In this document: positions 4,712 to 6,779 of the stretch, in pieces
How positions within the stretch are numbered: the first letter of the stretch is position 1
Layout of the letters: each line of letters starts with the position of its first letter
Assembly: GCA_018400895.1 (NCBI GenBank)
Contig: JAGYLR010000032.1
Span: 1 to 6,779, forward strand
Length of the DNA stretch: 6,779 nt
Direction: 5' to 3'
DNA from: a bacterium
GTDB lineage: Bacteria > Patescibacteriota > Minisyncoccia > Minisyncoccales > PWPS01
Made by a program: the position numbers and the translations under genes
The notes under the pieces: model-generated
Database searches by the model: none
What the model was told of the DNA's origin: nothing
What the model saw: the letters and a program-made list of their open reading frames with translations, nothing else

Positions 4712-5021
4712 AACTAAGTGAATTAGATTTAGATAAATTAGGAGGAAGTAAAAAGAAAGAATTTAAGCTTAATAAATATTTTTTGAAAAATGATATACAC
4801 GAGAGTTTTAGTGTAGAAGAGGCTAAGGAAGATTTTATTAAATCTGTAAACGAGAAAGGATATGTTCCATTCAATGTTAGGTGTATAAAAAGCGGAACAT
4901 CTTTCAATTGGAAGTGTGGAGCATCTTGCTCTTATTTCGGGAAAAAGAAAGCACCACAAATAGGAGAAATAGAAAATTTAGAAGGAGATGAGTTAAAATG
5001 TACAAAAAAAGATTTATGAAA
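4697..5021 (+). repeat. 17-bp direct repeats at both ends of the 103-aa gene
   Basis: AAAAAAGATTTATGAAA occurs at 4697-4713 and 5005-5021, 308 bp apart. Each copy encodes KKDL-stop of the upstream gene and, in an ATGA overlap, the start MK of the next. Recombination between the copies would remove exactly the intervening gene and leave intact junctions. Confidence 0.8.
4708..5019 (+). CDS. Hypothetical protein, possible Cys-rich C-terminal half
   Basis: The protein has 103 aa and I do not recognise it. The N-terminal half is highly charged (K, E, D) and probably helical. The C-terminal half contains VRCIKSGTSFNWKCG and SCSYFGKKK with cysteines at 59, 70, 74 and 98, which could bind a metal. 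The spacing is irregular and does not match a ribbon I know. It starts in an ATGA overlap with the winged-helix gene and ends in an ATGA overlap with the next small gene, so it belongs to the same operon. The repeats at its ends make it look like a removable cassette. Confidence 0.65.
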   Translation: MKLSELDLDKLGGSKKKEFKLNKYFLKNDIHESFSVEEAKEDFIKSVNEKGYVPFNVRCIKSGTSFNWKCGASCSYFGKKKAPQIGEIENLEGDELKCTKKDL

Positions 5022-5156
5022 AAAGTTCTTAAAATATACATTAAAGATATTCTCCCTGACCTAACTGAAGAAGAACTTGAAAGGGAGGCACATAAGCTAG
5101 AGGTAATGTTGTTAGATAGGTTAGTGGAGTTAAAAGGTCGTAATAATAACCAATAA
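5016..5156 (+). CDS. Very small hypothetical protein (46 aa)
   Basis: ATG 5016 to TAA 5154-5156 encodes MKKVLKIYIKDIL followed by a charged helix (LTEEELEREAHKLE...), 46 aa. It is coupled by an ATGA overlap to the previous gene. An in-frame ATG at 4998 would add MYKKRF and is preceded by AGGAG at 4983-4987, the only good Shine-Dalgarno-like match I see in the window, about 10 nt upstream. Because that match lies in coding sequence and other genes lack such signals, I keep 5016 but regard 4998 as possible. Nothing points to a function. Confidence 0.55.
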   Translation: MKKVLKIYIKDILPDLTEEELEREAHKLEVMLLDRLVELKGRNNNQ

Positions 5157-5165
5157 AATAAATAT

Positions 5166-5345
5166 ATGAATGAACAAGAAAAAAGAAATTATCAAATCGT
5201 TTGGCAAAGTGCAATGAAAGCAGCAGTAGATATGGTTCCTGATAATATGAAAGGCACAGATGAAGGGTTCAAACTTTATGAGAAATATCACTCTGCTATT
5301 GTATTAAAGTATCAAAAGTTTAATAAGAAGTTAAATGAACTTTGA
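5166..5345 (+). CDS. Small hypothetical helical protein (59 aa)
   Basis: ATG 5166 to TGA 5343-5345 gives 59 aa, beginning MNEQEKRNYQIVWQSAMKAA. It is charged and helical throughout with no membrane segment or cysteine. It starts 9 nt after the previous stop and overlaps the following nuclease gene by 11 nt, which supports it being a real, coupled gene despite its size. I recognise no family. Its place before an exonuclease gene may mean an accessory role, but nothing shows it. Confidence 0.6.
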   Translation: MNEQEKRNYQIVWQSAMKAAVDMVPDNMKGTDEGFKLYEKYHSAIVLKYQKFNKKLNEL

Positions 5346-6000
5346 AGAATCAACCCACGAATACACAAGAAAAGGAAAGAAGTACACCCCCGTATCAAAT
5401 GTAATCAGTCAGTTATCTCCTGAATTTGAAGCAGAAAAGATAGCAGGATTTATTGCCAAGAGAGATGAGAGAACTACTGAAGATGTATTAGAAGAGTGGG
5501 ATATGAAATCACAGATAGCAAGGGACTTCGGTAATGCCATTCACAAATCAATAGAACTCTGGATAAAACATTCCGCCCAACCTAAGAATAAATATCTTCA
5601 AAGTGCCATTAAAACATTCCCACTAAAGAATAAAGGTCTTATAAGTGAAAAGATAGTTTATAATGAAGACTTACTTATAGCAGGGACGATAGATATTCTA
5701 AGGAAGAAGAAAGCAAGATATGACTTATATGATATAAAGACAAGTTATGACCTTGAGAAGAGCTATAATCGCCTTCTAAGCCCACTTGAAGACCTAAAGG
5801 ACAGCCCACTTAATAAATATAGATTGCAACTAACTATCTATAAACACCTTGCAGAGAGTATGGGGTTCAAGATAGATAAGTTATTCATCTTAAAGTGGGC
5901 TGATGTGTGGGAAACCATAGAAGTTAAGCCAATAGAAATAGATTTGGCTAAGATAAAAATAAAAAAAGTCGCAAGTATTATTAACTTAAGTGAATTTTAA
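5335..6000 (+). CDS. PD-(D/E)XK exonuclease, RecB/Cas4-type
   Basis: The protein has 221 aa. It shows the ordered motifs of the RecB-like nuclease family: FGNAIHKSIELW (65-76, metal-binding H70), SEKIVYNEDLLIAGTIDIL (104-122, with E105 and catalytic D120), YDLYDIKTS (129-137, D133-x-K135) and KYRLQLTIYKHL (161-172, Q165 and Y169 of the QxxxY motif). The N-terminal YTPVSNVISQL (17-27) is also typical of phage members. It would degrade or resect DNA ends with two metal ions, serving phage recombination or replication, probably with the OB-fold protein further downstream. No CRISPR genes or arrays are nearby, so a Cas4 adaptation role is unlikely. All key residues are present. Confidence 0.85.
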   Translation: MNFEESTHEYTRKGKKYTPVSNVISQLSPEFEAEKIAGFIAKRDERTTEDVLEEWDMKSQIARDFGNAIHKSIELWIKHSAQPKNKYLQSAIKTFPLKNKGLISEKIVYNEDLLIAGTIDILRKKKARYDLYDIKTSYDLEKSYNRLLSPLEDLKDSPLNKYRLQLTIYKHLAESMGFKIDKLFILKWADVWETIEVKPIEIDLAKIKIKKVASIINLSEF

Positions 6001-6005
6001 AAATT

Positions 6006-6416
6006 ATGTTTTATGACGAACACGGAGATTTAAAAGTATTAAATGTTTGGATAGCAGTTGTAATATTTGCTTTAATTCTTGCAATTATCGCAATGGCAGT
6101 AGTCCCTATTTACGGCGTTTGGTCAAAAGGACTTAGTGGTAAGGCACAACTTAAAGAAGCAGAATATTCAAGACAAACAAAAGTTGAAGAAGCAAGAGCA
6201 GAAATGGATTCTGCTAAACTATTAAGACAAGCTGAGGTAGAAAGAGCAAGAGGTGCAGCAGAATCAATGGAGATTATTCAGGCGGGTATTACAGATGATT
6301 ACTTAGTATATTTGGCTATTCAAGCACAACAAAAAATGGCTGATAGTCCAAACCATACAACAACATTTATACCTTCTGGAAACTTAGGAGTGCCACTAAT
6401 CAAAACATTAGAATAA
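6006..6416 (+). CDS. Short membrane protein resembling the C-terminal tail of SPFH/prohibitin proteins
   Basis: The protein has 136 aa. One strong membrane helix (about 13-37, VWIAVVIFALILAIIAM plus flanks) is followed by an A/E/K/R-rich coiled coil (about 44-92) with EARAEMDSAKLLRQ and EVERARGAAESMEII. The end is DDYLVYLAIQAQQKMADSP...TTTFIPSGNLGVPLI. The coiled coil with repeated E-A-R-A and the 'PSG..G.P' ending closely follow the region after the SPFH band-7 domain in stomatins and prohibitins. The band-7 domain itself is absent, so this is a minimal version. It may oligomerise at the membrane and anchor replication or protect the phage, but no function is demonstrable. It starts 5 nt after the nuclease stop. 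Confidence 0.7.
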   Translation: MFYDEHGDLKVLNVWIAVVIFALILAIIAMAVVPIYGVWSKGLSGKAQLKEAEYSRQTKVEEARAEMDSAKLLRQAEVERARGAAESMEIIQAGITDDYLVYLAIQAQQKMADSPNHTTTFIPSGNLGVPLIKTLE

Positions 6417-6435
6417 TAACTAACTAAATAAAATT

Positions 6436-6779
6436 ATGACTAATAAACAATGGGAAAAGGTGGAAGCAAATATAACTCCTGCTTGGAATTATAAAAATGA
6501 AGATGGGAGTTATTCATTAAAAGATGGTGATGAGTTGGTCGGTATTTATCTTGGTAAGAAAGAAAATGTCGGACCAAATAACTCTATCATTTATGAGTTT
6601 AAAGTAGATGATGAAACAAAAGGAGTATGGGGAAGCACAGTTCTTGATACAAGATTAAGCACCTTACAAGAAGGTATGGAAGTAAAGATTGTATATAAAG
6701 GAAAGACTAAAAGTGAGAAGTCTGGAAGACAGTATCATGACTTTGATATATTTAAGAGAGAGGTTGTTAAAGAAGACAT
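6436..6779 (+). CDS. Probable OB-fold ssDNA-binding protein (3' end outside window)
   Basis: An open frame from ATG 6436 runs off the window after 114 codons. It begins MTNKQWEKVEANITPAW. The region DGDELVGIYLGKKENVG, then IIYEFKVDD, VWGSTVLDTRL, EGMEVKIVYKGK and SGRQYHDFDIF shows alternating beta strands and the G-x-W-G / Y-x-G-K pattern common in small phage OB-fold proteins encoded beside RecB-type nucleases, often annotated as putative ssDNA-binding. There is no visible acidic tail because the C-terminus is missing, although it is becoming acidic (VVKED). The 19-nt gap before it is A/T-rich with no Shine-Dalgarno. The OB fold is a pattern-based inference. Confidence 0.6.
   Translation, partial: MTNKQWEKVEANITPAWNYKNEDGSYSLKDGDELVGIYLGKKENVGPNNSIIYEFKVDDETKGVWGSTVLDTRLSTLQEGMEVKIVYKGKTKSEKSGRQYHDFDIFKREVVKED

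Noticed and set aside
4876..4886. 11-bp match (GTTAGGTGTAT) to the end of the FISUMP gene at 112-122, both encoding VRCIK
   Set aside because: It is too short for a DGR template, lacks surrounding similarity, and lies in a different gene. Probably chance.
5335..6000. Cas4 of a CRISPR system
   Set aside because: There are RecB-type motifs but no Cys cluster, cas genes or spacer-repeat array in the window; phage exonuclease is the better reading.

Overview
The window reads as part of the early/replication module of a tailed phage or prophage. It is AT-rich, all credible genes are on the + strand, and they are packed with 4-17 nt overlaps. Gene content supports this: an O-like replication initiator, a DnaB/RecA-fold helicase, three HNH nucleases, a YopX-family protein, a small winged-helix protein, a PD-(D/E)XK exonuclease, a short SPFH-tail-like membrane protein and a probable OB-fold ssDNA-binding protein. 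TGA works as a stop in several ATGA overlaps, so code 11 fits and TGA-recoded lineages do not. Almost no start has a Shine-Dalgarno sequence, while the promoters are near-consensus sigma70 with extended -10. Together with a FISUMP-type C-terminus at the left edge, this suggests a virus of a Patescibacteria (CPR)-like host. That host assignment is inference.

Layout. 1-129: C-terminus of a FISUMP/C-type-lectin-like protein, more GC-rich than the rest and with codons typical of a diversity-generating-retroelement variable region. 142-522: membrane-anchored coiled-coil protein. 523-697: promoter plus a leader with two interleaved inverted repeats. 698-2547: O-like initiator with probable origin iterons inside it, helicase, small protein. 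2541-3324: two different HNH proteins in overlapping frames. 3313-3464: two tandem promoters and a second leader with the same interleaved topology. 3465-4097: third HNH protein. 4095-4166: perfect 36-bp tandem duplication. 4155-5345: YopX, winged-helix and three small unknown genes. 5335-6779: PD-(D/E)XK nuclease, SPFH-tail-like protein, OB-fold protein (cut by the window end).

How it works together (inference). Transcription starts near 578, passes the first leader, and makes the initiator and helicase. The initiator binds iterons in its own gene, as lambda O does, and the helicase is recruited there. The exonuclease and OB-fold protein would serve recombination or ssDNA handling. The third HNH gene has its own promoters and leader and may be an independently expressed homing-type insertion.

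The most interesting signal is the pair of leaders. Each has a TTGAC/TGnTAtnnT promoter, then segments A-B-A'-B' in which A pairs with A' and B with B'. A lies at the transcript 5' end, A' abuts B' within 0-1 nt, and B' is followed by TTTG(T/C)TT. The two leaders share no stem sequence. This looks like a terminator/antiterminator switch used twice by one phage.
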